NCBI RefSeq assembly: GCF_900112315.1
Contig: NZ_FOLL01000008.1
Location: 1 to 64,000, forward strand
Source of the DNA: Parapedobacter composti
Lineage (GTDB): Bacteria > Bacteroidota > Bacteroidia > Sphingobacteriales > Sphingobacteriaceae
Direction of reading: 5' to 3'
DNA length: 64,000 nucleotides
Shown piece by piece: positions 36,902-46,758 of this stretch. Each line of letters starts with the position of its first letter. Positions within the stretch are counted from its first letter, which is position 1. The notes beneath the pieces were generated by a model. It was not told the DNA's origin. It searched no databases and saw only the letters and a program-made list of their open reading frames with translations. The position numbers and the translations under genes were made by a program.

Positions 36902-37727
36902 GAGCACCCTCCTCTTTACCCTTGGTTTGCGCTCCCAGTTCTTCCGCGCGGCGGAAAGCGGCATACGCGGCCTCCTGGATTAAGGCATTAACGTTGTTGT
37001 CGTCCATGGAATCCAGGGCTGCACGAGTGGTCCCTCCTTTAGAAGCCACCTTAGCCATCCAGTCTTCTGGACTGAGATCTGAAGAATTGAACAGTTCTAC
37101 TGCGCCGGCAAAAGTCTGCCCTACTAAGAGCCGTGCATCTTCCTCTTGGAAGCCCATTTTCAGTGCCGCATCCATTAAGGCCTGCATAAAGTAAAAGATA
37201 TAGGCCGGGCCGCTTCCGGATATCCCCGTAGAAGCATCGATTTTGGATTCAGTGGGCAATTTAATCGACCGCCCTGTGGTATCCAGCAGCCGCTCAATGG
37301 CAGCAAGTTCCAGCCTTGACACATGCTCCGAAGCCGTGAAAGAGGTCATCCCTAACCCGACTAACGCCGGTAAGTTAGGCATGGCCCGCACGACCTTGCT
37401 GACTCCAAGCCCTTGTTTTATCGTGTCAATAGTAACACCTGCCATAATGGATACAAACAGCTGCCCAGCCGACAGCATTGGCTTCATCTCTGCCATCAAC
37501 CCGGCGGCATGCACCGGTTTAACGGCAATCAGCACCACATCCGCTTTGGGCAAGCACGTACTGAGGTATTCATGTACCTCGAAAAGTCCACTGGCTCGTA
37601 ATTCAGCCAATTTTTTTTCACTTTTGTCATAAACCATTAGATTTCCGGTATTTAAAAAATTGGACTTACCAATCGCCTCTGCATAGGTCATGCCCATGTT
37701 CCCTCCTCCAATTACAAGTACGTTCAT
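36894..37727 (-). CDS. proC: Pyrroline-5-carboxylate reductase
   Basis: A 277-residue NAD(P)-binding reductase for the last step of proline synthesis. The N-terminal Rossmann motif is VIGGGNMGMTYAEAIGKS. Also AVKPVHAAGLMAEMKPML, MAGVTIDTIKQGLG, RAMPNLPALVGLGMTSF and the dimerization motif GISGSGPAYIFYFMQALMDAALKMG. First gene of proCBA, translationally coupled to proB by an overlap of 8 bp. The three enzymes make a full glutamate-to-proline pathway in one operon. Confidence 0.96.
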   Translation of the reverse strand: MNVLVIGGGNMGMTYAEAIGKSNFLNTGNLMVYDKSEKKLAELRASGLFEVHEYLSTCLPKADVVLIAVKPVHAAGLMAEMKPMLSAGQLFVSIMAGVTIDTIKQGLGVSKVVRAMPNLPALVGLGMTSFTASEHVSRLELAAIERLLDTTGRSIKLPTESKIDASTGISGSGPAYIFYFMQALMDAALKMGFQEEDARLLVGQTFAGAVELFNSSDLSPEDWMAKVASKGGTTRAALDSMDDNNVNALIQEAAYAAFRRAEELGAQTKGKEEGAHA

Positions 37728-37958
37728 TCCTTTCTTCTTTTATTATTGATTCAAAAATTAATGCTACCCATATGGAACAACCTTCATGCAGGCATGCCAA
37801 ATGTTGCCATATTGTTAGTTTTATGCTAAAAATATCATGGTTATACCAAGTTTCTGAAAGGTGCTAAACAGGGCTATCTCGCTTTAACGGCATTTTATCA
37901 AAAACGATCCGCAAATATGACAGCCATATGAAACGAAGCCACTGTTGCCGCAAAATTG

Positions 37959-39563
37959 TCATGGTTGCCGCTGCTTCACGTGCGAGCGTACGGCATCCAG
38001 GTAACGGCTCAGCTCCTGCCGCGCTTTGGGGGCCAGCAGAAATAAACCGATCATATTAGGAAACGCCATCGCCAGAATCATCGCATCGGAAAACTTGATA
38101 ACGGAATCCAACGTAGCAGCCGCACCGATGATCACGAAAAATAAAAACAGTACTTTATACGATAGATCTGCCCATTTTGAACGGCCGAACAGGAATTTCC
38201 ACGATTGAATACCATAATATGACCAAGAAAGCATGGTTGAAAATGCAAACAGGAAAACAGCGATGGTGAGCACCACCGAAAAATGGGGAATGACACTTTC
38301 AAATGCCATGCTGGTCAATTCTACACCTCCCACGGCTTGGCCGCCATCCTTGAGCAAGACATTGCCCCATTGATCCTGGACGCCATAGGTGAAAACACCT
38401 TCACTGTTAAAAAAAATAATGGTCAGTGCAGTCAGCGTGCAGATAACCACCGTATCAACAAAAGGTTCCAAGAGGCCAACCAACCCTTCGCTTGCCGGAT
38501 ACCGGGTCTTTACGGCGGAGTGGGCAATTGCCGCAGAGCCGATTCCGGCCTCGTTGGAAAAACTTGCCCGGCGGAAACCGGTAATCAACACACCTACCAC
38601 ACCTCCCAGACCGGCGGCAGGGGAAAAGGCTTGGCCAATAATTAAACCGAATGCCTCGCCGATATATGCATAATGAACCGCCACAACGGCCAAGCTACCC
38701 AACAGGTAAATGATTCCCATGAACGGCACTAGCTTTTCAGTGATCTGACCGATACGCTTTATGCCGCCGATAATCACTACACCGACCAACAACGCTAAAC
38801 CAACGCCGAACAGTGTTCTTACGAAATCTCCTTCAACTCCAAGCGTTGTGGTCAATTGGGCGATTGCCTGGTTCGACTGAAGGGCATTTCCCCCGCCCAG
38901 AGACGCGCCCACGCACATGACAGCAAATATTACAGCCAAGGCTTTTCCTAGGCGGTGCGCACCCATTTCGCTCAGTCCTTTGGTGAGGTAATACATGGGG
39001 CCACCGTACGTCCGGCCGTTTTCATCTACATCACGGTATTTTACCCCAAGTGTACACTCTACAAATTTTGTGGTCATTCCTATCAGTCCCGAGACAATCA
39101 TCCAGAACGTAGCTCCAGGGCCACCTATGGCTATCGCCACGGAAACACCCGCAATGTTGCCCAGTCCAACGGTACCGGAGAGCGCCGCCGTTAACGCCTG
39201 GAAGTGTGTAAGCTCGCCGGCTACAGGGGTTCCGTCGGCTGATGGCCGCTGTCCGATTTCGTTGTATTTACCCCTTATCGTACGGAACGCTACCGGTAGC
39301 TTCCGGAAATTAACCAGTCTGAAGTAGCATGTAAAAAAAATACCACCAAACACTAATAGAATCAACACAAGGGGAATAGCGATTTGATTAGAAACAGGAA
39401 TCGTGAAAAAAACTACAGCCTCCCACCAATCAGCGATAGGCGTGAACCACTCATCTATCTGTTTATCGATCCCGACGGCCAAAACCGGAACCGGCAGTAA
39501 TAAAGTAGTTAGTGAAACGAAAAATAAGAATGAAATGGACCAAGTTTTCTTGGGTAAAATCAT
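37959..39563 (-). CDS. Sodium:alanine symporter (AGCS family)
   Basis: A 534-residue transporter, counted from the ATG at 39563 (MILPKKTWSISFLFF), with a first hydrophobic signal-like helix. The longer frame to 39710 crosses into the ligD start and is rejected. AGCS marks: GGIFFTCYFRLVNFRKLPVAFRTIRG, ALTAALSGTVGLGNIAGVSVAIAIGGPGATFWM and GGPMYYLTKGL, then RASFSNEAGIGSAAIAH. About ten more membrane segments follow. It imports alanine or glycine with Na+. It shares an intergenic region of 134 bp with ligD. Confidence 0.94.
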   Translation of the reverse strand: MILPKKTWSISFLFFVSLTTLLLPVPVLAVGIDKQIDEWFTPIADWWEAVVFFTIPVSNQIAIPLVLILLVFGGIFFTCYFRLVNFRKLPVAFRTIRGKYNEIGQRPSADGTPVAGELTHFQALTAALSGTVGLGNIAGVSVAIAIGGPGATFWMIVSGLIGMTTKFVECTLGVKYRDVDENGRTYGGPMYYLTKGLSEMGAHRLGKALAVIFAVMCVGASLGGGNALQSNQAIAQLTTTLGVEGDFVRTLFGVGLALLVGVVIIGGIKRIGQITEKLVPFMGIIYLLGSLAVVAVHYAYIGEAFGLIIGQAFSPAAGLGGVVGVLITGFRRASFSNEAGIGSAAIAHSAVKTRYPASEGLVGLLEPFVDTVVICTLTALTIIFFNSEGVFTYGVQDQWGNVLLKDGGQAVGGVELTSMAFESVIPHFSVVLTIAVFLFAFSTMLSWSYYGIQSWKFLFGRSKWADLSYKVLFLFFVIIGAAATLDSVIKFSDAMILAMAFPNMIGLFLLAPKARQELSRYLDAVRSHVKQRQP

Positions 39564-39697
39564 AAAAATTCGGGATTTTTTTTTAAAAGAGAAATATTTT
39601 CGGGCCGCAAAATAAAAAGATATACCCGATAAACCAAAAACACCGCCCAACATTTCGGCGCACCGGTTGTTGTTTGCTGTAACAACATAGTAACGAA

Positions 39698-42436
39698 ATG
39701 AGCCTGACAACGTATAAAAAGAAAAGAAGCAGCACCAGCCCCGAGCCTAAGGGCGGTAAACCGTCCAATGATACGCTGCGGTTTGTGGTACAAAAACACC
39801 ATGCGTCACGGCTTCACTATGACTTCAGGCTGGAGATGCGCGGGGTATTGAAAAGTTGGGCGGTACCGAAGGGTCCATCACTGAACCCGGCGGATAAGCG
39901 CCTGGCGATGGAGGTGGAAGATCATCCCTACGATTATAAAGATTTCGAAGGCACCATTCCCAAAGGGAACTACGGTGCTGGAGCGGTAATCGTATGGGAC
40001 GAGGGCACTTATGAGCCTGCGGAAGTCAGCGGCGACAAAAAAGCCATGGAAAAGGAACTGATGAAACAATGGCGGGCAGGTTCGTTGAAATTCAGGCTGC
40101 ATGGCAAAAAGCTGAAAGGCGAATTTGCATTGGTAAAAATGAAAGGTAAGGAGGACAATGCTTGGTTGCTCATCAAGCATAAAGATGGATATGCAGCGGA
40201 CGAAGACATAACGCAGAACGACAAATCTGTGGTGTCGCAAAAGACGCTGGAACAAGTAGCCAAGAAAGCCTCAACGGCGTCAAATGGAGACGGAAGTACC
40301 ACAAAAAGAAACACCAAACGATCAGCAAGGCGAACCGCAGGCGATGGGTCTACCGTAAAAGCGCAGGTGGAAAGGCAGGTCGACCCTTCAGAAGACACAA
40401 TACCCGAAGCATCTGTGGATGTCTCCGCCATCCTGAAAAAAGCGAAGAAAGTACCGTTTCCAAAAACACTGTCGCCCATGTTAGCTACGCTGGTGGATGA
40501 ACCGTTCGACGACCCAGGGTGGGAATATGAAGTGAAATGGGACGGCTACCGGGCCATAGCGTTCATGGACGGAACGACGACTGCCCTGAAATCGCGTAAC
40601 GATAAGTCGTTTGCTGACAAATTCTACCCGGTATACGACGCCATCAAGGCATGGGGTATTAAAGCGGTGGTCGATGGTGAAATCGTGGTGGTAACGGACA
40701 AGGGGATTTCTGATTTCAACCAATTGCAGAACTGGCGCAGCGAAGCAGACGGTGAGTTGTTGTATTATGTGTTTGACGTATTATGGTACAACGACAAAGA
40801 CATGATGGATTTGCCCTTATCAGAACGGAAAGCTGTACTGCAGACCCTCATCCCCAAAGATGGCGGTATCATACGGAGCGGCTACAGCATCGCCGGAAAG
40901 GGTACCGAGTTTTTCGACGCTGCGGCAAAGCTTGGACTTGAAGGCATCATCGCCAAGCGATCAGATAGCCCCTATCGTCCCGGCGATCGGTCTAGAGACT
41001 GGCTGAAGATTAAGTCACAAAAACGGCAGGAAGTGGTCGTCGGAGGATATACACGAAATGAGGGCACATCAAAACCGTTCAGTTCTTTACTGCTTGGCGT
41101 ATTTGAGGGCAAGAAATTCCGTTATGTGGGTAAAGTCGGTACGGGCTTCAAAGACAAGCAGCAACGTGAATTGCTGGAGTTATTCAAGCCACTGGAACGA
41201 AAAACCAGTCCTTTTACTGATACACCTGACTACAACAAACCTTCCCGTTTCAGGCCCAATCCACCGCATGCGCGGGCAACGTGGCTGAAGCCCGAACTGG
41301 TATGCGAAATCCATTATACCGAAGTAACTGCCGATGGGGTATTCAGGCATCCCGCCTTCATTGCCTTACGCGAAGACAAGGACGCCAAATTGGTGGTTGC
41401 TGAAAAGCCGGTACCCACGGAGAAAGCCAAAGACGGCGCGGAAGATTTGGGTAAAGCAGACCGCGCCAGCAATGAAATCGTAAATGCTCCAGCCAAACGG
41501 GAGAGAGGCACGTTAGTGAACCCCTCGGAAAGCACACAGGTACGGAAAATCAATGGCAACGAACTGAAGTTTACCAATCTCAAAAAGGTTTTCTGGCCGG
41601 AAGAAGGCTACACCAAGGGCGACATGCTAAATTACTATTGGCAGATGGCCAAGTATATCCTCCCCTACCTGAAAAACCGTCCTCAATCGCTGAACCGCTT
41701 CCCAAACGGCATAGGCGGTAAAAACTTCTACCAAAAGGACGTTACCGGAAAAGTGCCTCCCTGGGTAGAAAAGCATCCATATAAAGCGGAAGGAGAACGC
41801 AAACGTAAGCATTATATGCTATGCAACAATGAAGCCGCCCTACTGTACATGGCTAACCTCGCCTCCATTGAAATGAACCCTTGGAGCAGCACCGTAAAAA
41901 AGCCAGACCATCCGACATGGTGCATGCTTGACCTCGACCCAGACAAAGGTAACACCTTTGACCAGGTGATTGAAGTAGCCCGGGCCATACACGACTTACT
42001 GGAAGACCTTAAAATCCCTTCTTATTGCAAAACCTCGGGCTCCACCGGATTACACGTGTATATACCACTGGGTGCCAACTATACTTATGACCAGTCACAG
42101 CTCTTCGCCCGATGGGTAGCAACGCAGGTGGATACCCAGTTCGATTTTACCAGCGTGGAACGCATGACCAGCAAGCGCAAGGGAATGGTCTATATAGACT
42201 TTCTCCAGAACAGGCCGTCGGCTACTCTTGCCGCACCCTATTCGCTCCGGCCAAAACCCGGTGCAACGGTTTCCATGCCGCTGCATTGGGAAGAAGTGAA
42301 ACAAGGACTGAAGATGGCAGACTTCACCATAGCCAACGTCGTAAAACGGGTAAGAGAAACAGGTGATATTTTTAAGCCAGTATTGGGAAAAGGAATCAAC
42401 CTAAAAAAAATCCTGGATAAATTGAAAACCGGTTAG
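39698..42436 (+). CDS. ligD: ATP-dependent DNA ligase D (LigD)
   Basis: A 912-residue multidomain end-joining enzyme in the order phosphoesterase - ligase - polymerase. Residues about 25-180: the 3'-phosphoesterase (VVQKHHASRLHYDFRLE, DHPYDYKDFEGTIPKGNYGAG). Residues about 185-240: a basic linker. Residues about 255-570: the ligase with the adenylated Lys in YEVKWDGYRA and EIVVVTDKG. Residues about 635-910: the primase-polymerase with the metal site LDLDPD and CKTSGSTGLHVYIPL. It works with Ku in nonhomologous end joining. No ku gene lies in this window. Confidence 0.96.
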   Translation: MSLTTYKKKRSSTSPEPKGGKPSNDTLRFVVQKHHASRLHYDFRLEMRGVLKSWAVPKGPSLNPADKRLAMEVEDHPYDYKDFEGTIPKGNYGAGAVIVWDEGTYEPAEVSGDKKAMEKELMKQWRAGSLKFRLHGKKLKGEFALVKMKGKEDNAWLLIKHKDGYAADEDITQNDKSVVSQKTLEQVAKKASTASNGDGSTTKRNTKRSARRTAGDGSTVKAQVERQVDPSEDTIPEASVDVSAILKKAKKVPFPKTLSPMLATLVDEPFDDPGWEYEVKWDGYRAIAFMDGTTTALKSRNDKSFADKFYPVYDAIKAWGIKAVVDGEIVVVTDKGISDFNQLQNWRSEADGELLYYVFDVLWYNDKDMMDLPLSERKAVLQTLIPKDGGIIRSGYSIAGKGTEFFDAAAKLGLEGIIAKRSDSPYRPGDRSRDWLKIKSQKRQEVVVGGYTRNEGTSKPFSSLLLGVFEGKKFRYVGKVGTGFKDKQQRELLELFKPLERKTSPFTDTPDYNKPSRFRPNPPHARATWLKPELVCEIHYTEVTADGVFRHPAFIALREDKDAKLVVAEKPVPTEKAKDGAEDLGKADRASNEIVNAPAKRERGTLVNPSESTQVRKINGNELKFTNLKKVFWPEEGYTKGDMLNYYWQMAKYILPYLKNRPQSLNRFPNGIGGKNFYQKDVTGKVPPWVEKHPYKAEGERKRKHYMLCNNEAALLYMANLASIEMNPWSSTVKKPDHPTWCMLDLDPDKGNTFDQVIEVARAIHDLLEDLKIPSYCKTSGSTGLHVYIPLGANYTYDQSQLFARWVATQVDTQFDFTSVERMTSKRKGMVYIDFLQNRPSATLAAPYSLRPKPGATVSMPLHWEEVKQGLKMADFTIANVVKRVRETGDIFKPVLGKGINLKKILDKLKTG

Positions 42437-42464
42437 ACCGTCCCCATCGTGCTCATCTTTGGTG

Positions 42465-43238
42465 CTATATGATGCCAGCGCCCAAAGCCATAGCAATAAC
42501 TATCAGCATGACAGCTACCAGTATACGGATAAACCGGAGCGTCACCTTCTTCAATAACCTATTCCCCAGGTATGCGCCCAGGATGGCCGACACCGTAGCG
42601 CAACCGACCAATAGGAGGTTATCATGAAGTCCCGATGCTGCGAACCTCGTTGCATATACCGATAACCTTGTGAAGTCCACAAATGTAGAGATGACGACGG
42701 TAGTGGCCACAAACGCTTCTTTGGAAAGCCCCACCCGTACGAGAAAAGCGCTGCGCAGCGCTCCCTGATTACCTGAAAAACCTCCGAAAAAGCCGCTAAG
42801 CAGTCCCCCAATCGGCAACTTCGCTTTTCCGAATGCCAAATTACTGAAATACGGGATTAAATCCATCACCGCAAAGCCCATAAGCAACACAGCGATGACC
42901 AGTTTCATCGGATAAACCTCAAAAGCTTCACCCCCTATGGAGTAGGAAAACAACGGCGCCAAATCACTTACCTGCAACAGGAGCCAAGCCCCGAAAAAGG
43001 CTGCGATAACTGCCGGTATGCCGAAACGGATAAGTACCTGCCTATCGGCCCGTCCACCAACAAGCACCAGTTTGAATAGGTTGTTGAAAAAGTGGACGAC
43101 ACCAGTAAGGGCCACTGCCAGGTCGACGGAGAAAAAAACCATAAAAACCGGCGTAAGAATGGTACCAAGACCAAAGCCCGAAAAGAATGTGAGCAGAGCT
43201 ACCGCGAATGCCGCCAACGAAAGGACGAGAATATCCAT
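42465..43238 (-). CDS. TSUP family permease (TauE/SafE)
   Basis: A 257-residue membrane protein with about eight hydrophobic segments. It carries the twofold TSUP pattern: SGFGLGTILTPVFMVFFSVDLAVALTGVVHFFNN in the first half and GGLLSGFFGGFSGNQGALRSAFLVRVGLSKEAFVATTVVIST in the second. These permeases export or import sulfite or organosulfonates; the substrate is not determined. Single gene with its own -7 element upstream. Confidence 0.88.
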   Translation of the reverse strand: MDILVLSLAAFAVALLTFFSGFGLGTILTPVFMVFFSVDLAVALTGVVHFFNNLFKLVLVGGRADRQVLIRFGIPAVIAAFFGAWLLLQVSDLAPLFSYSIGGEAFEVYPMKLVIAVLLMGFAVMDLIPYFSNLAFGKAKLPIGGLLSGFFGGFSGNQGALRSAFLVRVGLSKEAFVATTVVISTFVDFTRLSVYATRFAASGLHDNLLLVGCATVSAILGAYLGNRLLKKVTLRFIRILVAVMLIVIAMALGAGII

Positions 43239-43298
43239 CAGCTGCTGATTTTACGATCGGTATCTAACATCGATTTCACTATGTATGATTGAACACAT

Positions 43299-43306
43299 CA
43301 AAGATA
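43299..43306 (-). promoter_or_regulatory. -7 element of the TSUP permease gene
   Basis: TATCTTTG on the minus strand, 60 bp before the ATG at 43238. Confidence 0.55.
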
Positions 43307-44021
43307 GTATGGTGTCAATCAGATATATGGCACATATGAAAATATGCCGGTATGTTATCGGCCGGATATTTATTATTTTGCCCAACCGGAACTATCGGCA
43401 TGACAACCATTGCCATGATGGTACAATTTGGTATTGGACATCGGGCTGTCTCGGTAGATTTCTCCCGACTTTTTACTGACTTTTTACTGACTTTCTCCCC
43501 ACTATCTCCCGCCGTATCTTTAGGACTGCTTTGCCCCTGCTTTGCTTTTTCTTTGGAATTTTGTGGACACGCCGTGGACCAGCCCAAAGCGGGCCGTGGG
43601 AGACGGGGGAATTTGGTCAGAAGAAAGGGGGTAGTTAAGGTGTCATCTATGTTGTAAAGGTGAGGGTATAACAAATGCAGAAAAAAAAAGACAATAGGAA
43701 AGGAACCTTATTAAAAAAACTTAACACATTACATATAATAACCACATACATCTTTTACAAATTTACAACGGTAAACAGCATTTCATGGCTGTCCCCAGAC
43801 GGGATAATCCTGTTTCATTTTTGAGACTGCCTGGCACCAGACTCGTTTTACAAACGTTTCTTTTTTTTCCATACACTGTTTTTAGTGTATAGCTTTTTTA
43901 GGAAGTGACACTCGGTGCGCAGCGGGTATACAGCCGCAGCGGAGAAGGAACGGAGGATCAAAACCCTGTCCGATTGGACAGAGTTTGTTAGACTGCCTTT
44001 ATTGCTACCCTACCCCAAAAA
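43307..44021. other. Gene-free region left of the integrated element
   Basis: About 715 bp without a credible gene. Two overlapping ORFs on opposite strands (43315-43674 and 43352-43657) show no domain, and each is the shadow of the other. Bases 43466-43500 contain near-tandem repeats of GACTTTTTACT. A short inverted repeat CTGTCC/GGACAG lies at about 43967-43982. It may be debris of an older mobile element. I cannot assign it. Confidence 0.4.
43871..43899 (+). terminator. Intrinsic terminator
   Basis: ATACACT, loop GTTTTT, AGTGTAT, then AGCTTTTTT. The transcript it ends is not identified. Confidence 0.6.
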
Positions 44022-44056
44022 CAAAAAAGCAACCAACTGAAATCAATTGATCGCTT
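44022..44056 (-). terminator. Original chromosomal terminator of tRNA-Pro(GGG), now displaced
   Basis: On the minus strand a 12-bp stem AAGCGATCAATT / AGTTGGTTGCTT (three G-T wobbles) is followed by six T. It sits directly after the displaced 3' end of the tRNA at 44061-44087, so it is the terminator that followed the tRNA before integration. Confidence 0.65.
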
Positions 44057-44060
44057 TCTA

Positions 44061-44087
44061 TTTTGTCGGGATGGCGGGATTCGAACC
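44061..44087. other. Left attachment site, copy of the tRNA-Pro 3' end
   Basis: 27 bases identical to 55165-55191, covering the T-loop strand and acceptor 3' end of tRNA-Pro(GGG). The match ends abruptly after TTCGAACC. It is a partial tRNA copy, not a functional tRNA. It marks the left edge of the integrated element. Confidence 0.9.
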
Positions 44088-44204
44088 TATTAACCGAACC
44101 TAATTCCAATTAATTCAATTTTGCTGATTATTAGCTAAATACAAAATATTATTTCTAACTTTATCCATCTTAACAAGGGTAATACCTGTTAAAAATAAGA
44201 TTTT

Positions 44205-44222
44205 TTGTCCGCAATATGTCCG
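44205..44222. repeat. Putative integrase arm site, left copy
   Basis: The 18-mer TTGTCCGCAATATGTCCG, itself containing TGTCCG twice, occurs here and at 55116-55133, each inside the element near an end. This placement fits arm-type binding sites of a tyrosine integrase. It lies 5 bp before the integrase ATG, so it could also autoregulate the gene. Confidence 0.55.
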
Positions 44223-44226
44223 CATA

Positions 44227-45555
44227 ATGAAGTGTAGCTTTTATCTTGACAGACCCTACAATCCCGAAATTGATTCCGGTATCATCAAAAAGGAAGTGCT
44301 GCTGGCTAAAGAGAAAAAGAAGCCATTGGCCGCAAAGTATTTCAATCCCCGCCCCACATCGGTTTACGTATTTGTTTCACCGGATAAAAGCATCCGTATC
44401 AAGTACCGGACATCCATCAAAATCCATCCCAAGCACTGGGATTTTAAGGACGGCAAGGTCAAAGGTACGGCCCCTGCTTCCATCCAGTTGAACGGGGAAT
44501 TGTCGAAACTGTCCGCAGGCATCATCAAAGCTGCCCATGATGCCAAGGAGAAGTCCGCCATCCTGTCAATCAACGATTATAAACGCCTGATAGCGGAATG
44601 CGTAGATAAAGACCATGTTGGTCATGGAACCAACCAACTCCAACGACTGATTGAGGACTTCAAGACCTACAAGGCGTTCCATAGCACGGCAGGCACGATG
44701 AAAGAATATGCCACGGTATTCAAGGCACTGGATGACTACCAAACCAAACAGCGCATCGACCTTACTTTAGCGGACTTCAACAGAGATTTCTACATCCGGT
44801 TTGAGGATTTCCTTAGCCGTAAGAAGAATCCCTTGGATGGGGAACGGGGATTGCTGAATGACACGATTTACAAATACATATCCACGTTAAAGGTATTCCT
44901 GTCGTGGTGCAGGGATAATGGGCATACTGTCCACCCCGACACGTTCAAGCCGCACCAATCTTCCTACAAAAGGAAATCGCACAATGAAATCGTTGTGCTG
45001 ACGGAAAAGGAGGTGGAAAAACTAATGGCCTTTGATTTGGCAGATAAACCATCCTACGAGCGGGTCAGAGACCTTTTTTGCTTCGGTTGCTATACTGGCC
45101 AACGCTTTTCGGATATCATGCGCTTCACCAAAGCTGATTTCCAAGACAATAAATGGATATTCCTTTCATCCAAAACCAAGAAGCGGGTGACCGTACCGTT
45201 TAACGGATATATTGCCAATGCCCTGAAAATCTTGGAAAAATACGATTTCGAATTACCAACCATATCCAATCAGAAGTTCAACGACTACATAAAGGAGGTG
45301 GGCAAGCTGGCCGAAATCGATTCACCCGTCAGGATAGTCCGCTTCAATGGGAAAAATGAAATCGTCATAGAAAAGCCTAAATATGAATTCATGAGCAGCC
45401 ACATGGGCAGGAGAACCATGGTGACCATCCTCTTATCCAAGGGTGTTCCCATCAACCTTGTGCAGAAAATCACCCAGCACTCCGACATCCGGACATTGAT
45501 GAAATATGAATCGGCAAGCACGGATTCACTTATCGAGGCATTGAATAAATATTAA
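44227..45555 (+). CDS. int: Tyrosine site-specific integrase
   Basis: A 442-residue integrase of the Bacteroidota mobile-element type. An N-terminal arm-binding domain (residues about 38-90, FNPRPTSVYVFVSPDKSIRIKYR) is followed by a SAM-like core-binding domain (about 135-235) and the catalytic domain. The catalytic set is visible: Arg293 in GQRFSDIMRF, Lys near SKTKKR (316-319), His392-x-x-Arg395 in SSHMGRR, His418 in ITQHSD and the nucleophile Tyr427 in LMKYES. It should recombine the 27-bp tRNA-Pro site. Confidence 0.95.
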   Translation: MKCSFYLDRPYNPEIDSGIIKKEVLLAKEKKKPLAAKYFNPRPTSVYVFVSPDKSIRIKYRTSIKIHPKHWDFKDGKVKGTAPASIQLNGELSKLSAGIIKAAHDAKEKSAILSINDYKRLIAECVDKDHVGHGTNQLQRLIEDFKTYKAFHSTAGTMKEYATVFKALDDYQTKQRIDLTLADFNRDFYIRFEDFLSRKKNPLDGERGLLNDTIYKYISTLKVFLSWCRDNGHTVHPDTFKPHQSSYKRKSHNEIVVLTEKEVEKLMAFDLADKPSYERVRDLFCFGCYTGQRFSDIMRFTKADFQDNKWIFLSSKTKKRVTVPFNGYIANALKILEKYDFELPTISNQKFNDYIKEVGKLAEIDSPVRIVRFNGKNEIVIEKPKYEFMSSHMGRRTMVTILLSKGVPINLVQKITQHSDIRTLMKYESASTDSLIEALNKY

Positions 45556-45560
45556 AACAC

Positions 45561-46322
45561 ATGGATAGAGAACAATACATTCAGAGATGGCGGCTTGGCT
45601 CGAAAAAGGTATCGAGATACCAAGTTGGCCCACTATTTTTTTATAACAAAACCAACGTGGGCAATTACTTTGTCATGAAAATATTCAGGCCATATATCAA
45701 CAAAGACACTTACAATGACTTCTATCGATTTCACCTAAACCACTATATCAAACGGAATCCATTGGGTACGGAGAAAGAGTTTTTCGAGGTTATTTGGGAA
45801 ATTGTAAAAGAGGGGATTGAAAATCAAAGAAAACTACCTTATTCAACCACGGCCATTAAAAGAAAGGATAAACTCGCGGAATTTCAGCAGTACCTGCAAA
45901 GCATCGACCATTGGCAAAACACTAAACCCATCGAGGATGTTTTGAAAGAAAAAAACGAAAAGATAGAGGAATTGGAAGCCGAAATAAAAAAACTGAAATC
46001 GGAATTGAAACGCCTTAACACCGTAGACGGCGCAAAAATCGACATAAGTAACGGCTCAAAGGAATCCGTCATTAGCTTATTCCTGCAGATGCAAAGGCTC
46101 GAATATACAAAAGGAAAGGAACTCCTTATCACCAAAGCTCAAACCACATGGGCAAAAATCCTATCCAACCATTTCCTCGAAAAGGGGAAACCTATAAAAT
46201 ACGGAACTGCACTGAACTACTTCCAAGTTGAGGACAAAGACCAACGAAAAGTACCGACAAAAAGAAAAACGGAGGTCGATGAAAAGGACTATCCCTATAT
46301 AATTGTAACCAAAGATTCATAG
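45561..46322 (+). CDS. Element protein with a central coiled coil
   Basis: A 253-residue hydrophilic protein, 5 bp after the integrase stop, so probably in its operon. Residues about 115-160 form a coiled coil (KEKNEKIEELEAEIKKLKSELKRLN). The N-terminal part (YIQRWRLGSKKVSRYQVGPLFFYNKTNVGN) and the C terminus (KQEVEDKD-type charged stretch) are not recognized. The position suggests a role in integration, excision or regulation, but nothing in the sequence shows it. Confidence 0.65.
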   Translation: MDREQYIQRWRLGSKKVSRYQVGPLFFYNKTNVGNYFVMKIFRPYINKDTYNDFYRFHLNHYIKRNPLGTEKEFFEVIWEIVKEGIENQRKLPYSTTAIKRKDKLAEFQQYLQSIDHWQNTKPIEDVLKEKNEKIEELEAEIKKLKSELKRLNTVDGAKIDISNGSKESVISLFLQMQRLEYTKGKELLITKAQTTWAKILSNHFLEKGKPIKYGTALNYFQVEDKDQRKVPTKRKTEVDEKDYPYIIVTKDS

Positions 46323-46431
46323 TTGATTTGCCTACGTCTTTTCCCGTAGGCATCGACTTTCGCCTATCCCCACCCATCTTTGCCCATGTTAATTCACTCG
46401 AAGAAAGTGGCCACAACTTCGACAACTGGTA

Positions 46432-46758
46432 ATGATAAACATGAGCAAAGCAATGCAACTATTCGATTCAAATGCCCTTAAAGAGTGCATCAAGGATGCC
46501 GTGAGGGAAGAAATGCACGTACTGATATCGAACCTTAGGAACGATTCACCCAAAAAGGAGCAGACCGAGGAACGGTTAAAAACAAAACAGGAGATGGCCA
46601 AAGAACTGGATATATCACTGGTCAGTTTAACCGATTGGATGAAAAAGGGTCGTATCCCCTACCGGACGATGGGCAAACGGGTGTATTTCAAAAAAAGTGA
46701 GGTCATCGAAGCGATGTCGAAATCTCCCAACAGACAAGGAGGGCGGCATGGAAAATAG
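46432..46758 (+). CDS. HTH (MerR/excisionase-like) DNA-binding protein
   Basis: A 108-residue protein. The C-terminal half (KTKQEMAKELDISLVSLTDWMKKGRIPYRTMGKRVYFKKSEVIEAM) is a winged HTH of the HTH_17 type used by excisionases and by regulators of Bacteroidota mobile elements. The N-terminal helix (MQLFDSNALKECIKDAVREEMHVLISNL) is typical of the version before RepA-like ATPases. It overlaps the start of the ATPase gene by 11 bp. ATG at 46432 or 46441. Confidence 0.85.
   Translation: MINMSKAMQLFDSNALKECIKDAVREEMHVLISNLRNDSPKKEQTEERLKTKQEMAKELDISLVSLTDWMKKGRIPYRTMGKRVYFKKSEVIEAMSKSPNRQGGRHGK

Noticed and set aside
39564..39710. N-terminal extension of the alanine symporter
   Set aside because: It would run into the ligD start and precede a normal signal-like helix. 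The ATG at 39563 fits the family.
43466..43500. Short GACTTTTTACT repeats as a CRISPR array
   Set aside because: Units are too short and have no spacers. No cas genes are in the window.
43315..43674. ORFs on both strands left of the element
   Set aside because: They overlap each other, contain the tandem repeats and show no recognizable domain.
44061..44087. A tRNA gene
   Set aside because: Only the 3' third of a tRNA is present. It is the attachment-site copy.
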